Notes under the pieces: model-generated
Told to the model about the DNA's origin: nothing
Databases searched by the model: none
The model's input: the letters and a program-made list of their open reading frames with translations, nothing else
Source: Ethanoligenens sp047722935
GTDB lineage: Bacteria > Bacillota > Clostridia > Oscillospirales > Ethanoligenentaceae
NCBI GenBank assembly: GCA_047722935.1
Contig: JBDNZS010000109.1
Span: forward strand, 1-5,379
Length of the DNA: 5,379 nt
Direction: 5' to 3'
Made by a program: the position numbers and the translations under genes
Shown here: positions 5,324 through 5,379 of the stretch, piece after piece
How positions within the stretch are numbered: the stretch's first letter is position 1
How the letters are laid out: the number at the start of each line of letters is the position of its first letter

Positions 5324-5344
5324 CTTTAAACACATGTTTTAAAG
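5324..5344. repeat. Inverted repeat in the tRNA leader
   Basis: CTTTAAA (5324-5330) and TTTAAAG (5338-5344) are perfect 7-base inverted arms around CACATGT. It lies between the presumed tRNA promoter and the mature 5' end. It is A/T-rich and may be incidental or may form a weak leader structure. Confidence 0.35.
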
Positions 5345-5353
5345 CGCTTGACT

Positions 5354-5362
5354 ATGATAGCA
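5354..5362 (-). promoter_or_regulatory. Probable extended -10 of the tRNA-Arg promoter
   Basis: On the minus strand TGCTATCAT provides an extended -10 (TGn) with a TATCAT hexamer. A start near 5347 would give a leader of about 43 bases before the tRNA. The matching -35 box, about 17 bases further, would fall at or past the window edge, so the call is partial. Confidence 0.5.
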
Positions 5363-5379
5363 TGGATAATATGAAAAGT

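Noticed and set aside
5348..5379. TTGACT (5348-5353) with ATG at 5371 on the plus strand, as a promoter and start of a further gene.
   Set aside because: No -10 box at proper spacing (GATAAT is only 11 bases away), no ribosome binding site, and only three codons remain in the window.
1..5379. CRISPR array, insertion-sequence transposase, riboswitch, toxin-antitoxin or restriction system.
   Set aside because: I saw no regularly spaced repeats, no transposase motifs or terminal inverted repeats, no known riboswitch core, and no toxin or methylase gene next to the XRE regulator.

Overview
The window reads as the right-hand part of a small integrative and mobilizable element (IME) sitting in the 3' end of a tRNA-Arg(ACG) gene. 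The host is most likely a member of the Firmicutes, class Clostridia. This rests on strong GGAGG-type ribosome binding sites, TTGACA/TATAAT-type promoters, a CCA-encoding tRNA, and protein families (clostridial MobP relaxase plus MobC, an excisionase-like HTH protein, a DUF6076-like protein, and a large Arm-domain tyrosine integrase) that I know mainly from gut Clostridia. The host assignment is inference.

Layout from left to right: a likely operator palindrome (10-31) precedes a small XRE repressor gene (52-387, +). A bidirectional terminator (390-421) separates it from a convergent mobilization operon on the minus strand. In transcription order that operon is an excisionase-like HTH gene (2468-2232), mobC (2179-1844) and a MOBP relaxase gene (1831-428). 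A roughly 200-base control region (2469-2666) carries two promoters pointing at each other. The rightward promoter drives a DUF6076-like zinc-cysteine protein (2667-3683) and an overlapping tyrosine integrase gene (3655-5067). The integrase is followed by its own terminator, a cluster of TTGAACA repeats, a large bidirectional hairpin, and the tRNA-Arg gene (5304-5228, -). The tRNA gene and its promoter region on the right edge are probably host chromosome.

How it would work (inference from families): the integrase recombines the element into and out of the tRNA 3' end, with the HTH protein as a candidate directionality factor. After excision, MobC and the relaxase nick and lead transfer through a conjugation apparatus supplied by another element, because no type IV secretion or coupling protein genes are visible here. 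The XRE protein is a likely controller. The left end of the element lies outside the window, so cargo genes there cannot be assessed.

The most unusual points are an XRE-type helix-turn-helix domain embedded inside the core-binding domain of the integrase, the 29-base overlap between the DUF6076-like and integrase genes, the face-to-face promoter pair, and a T-stem mismatch in the tRNA that may mark recombination at the attachment site.
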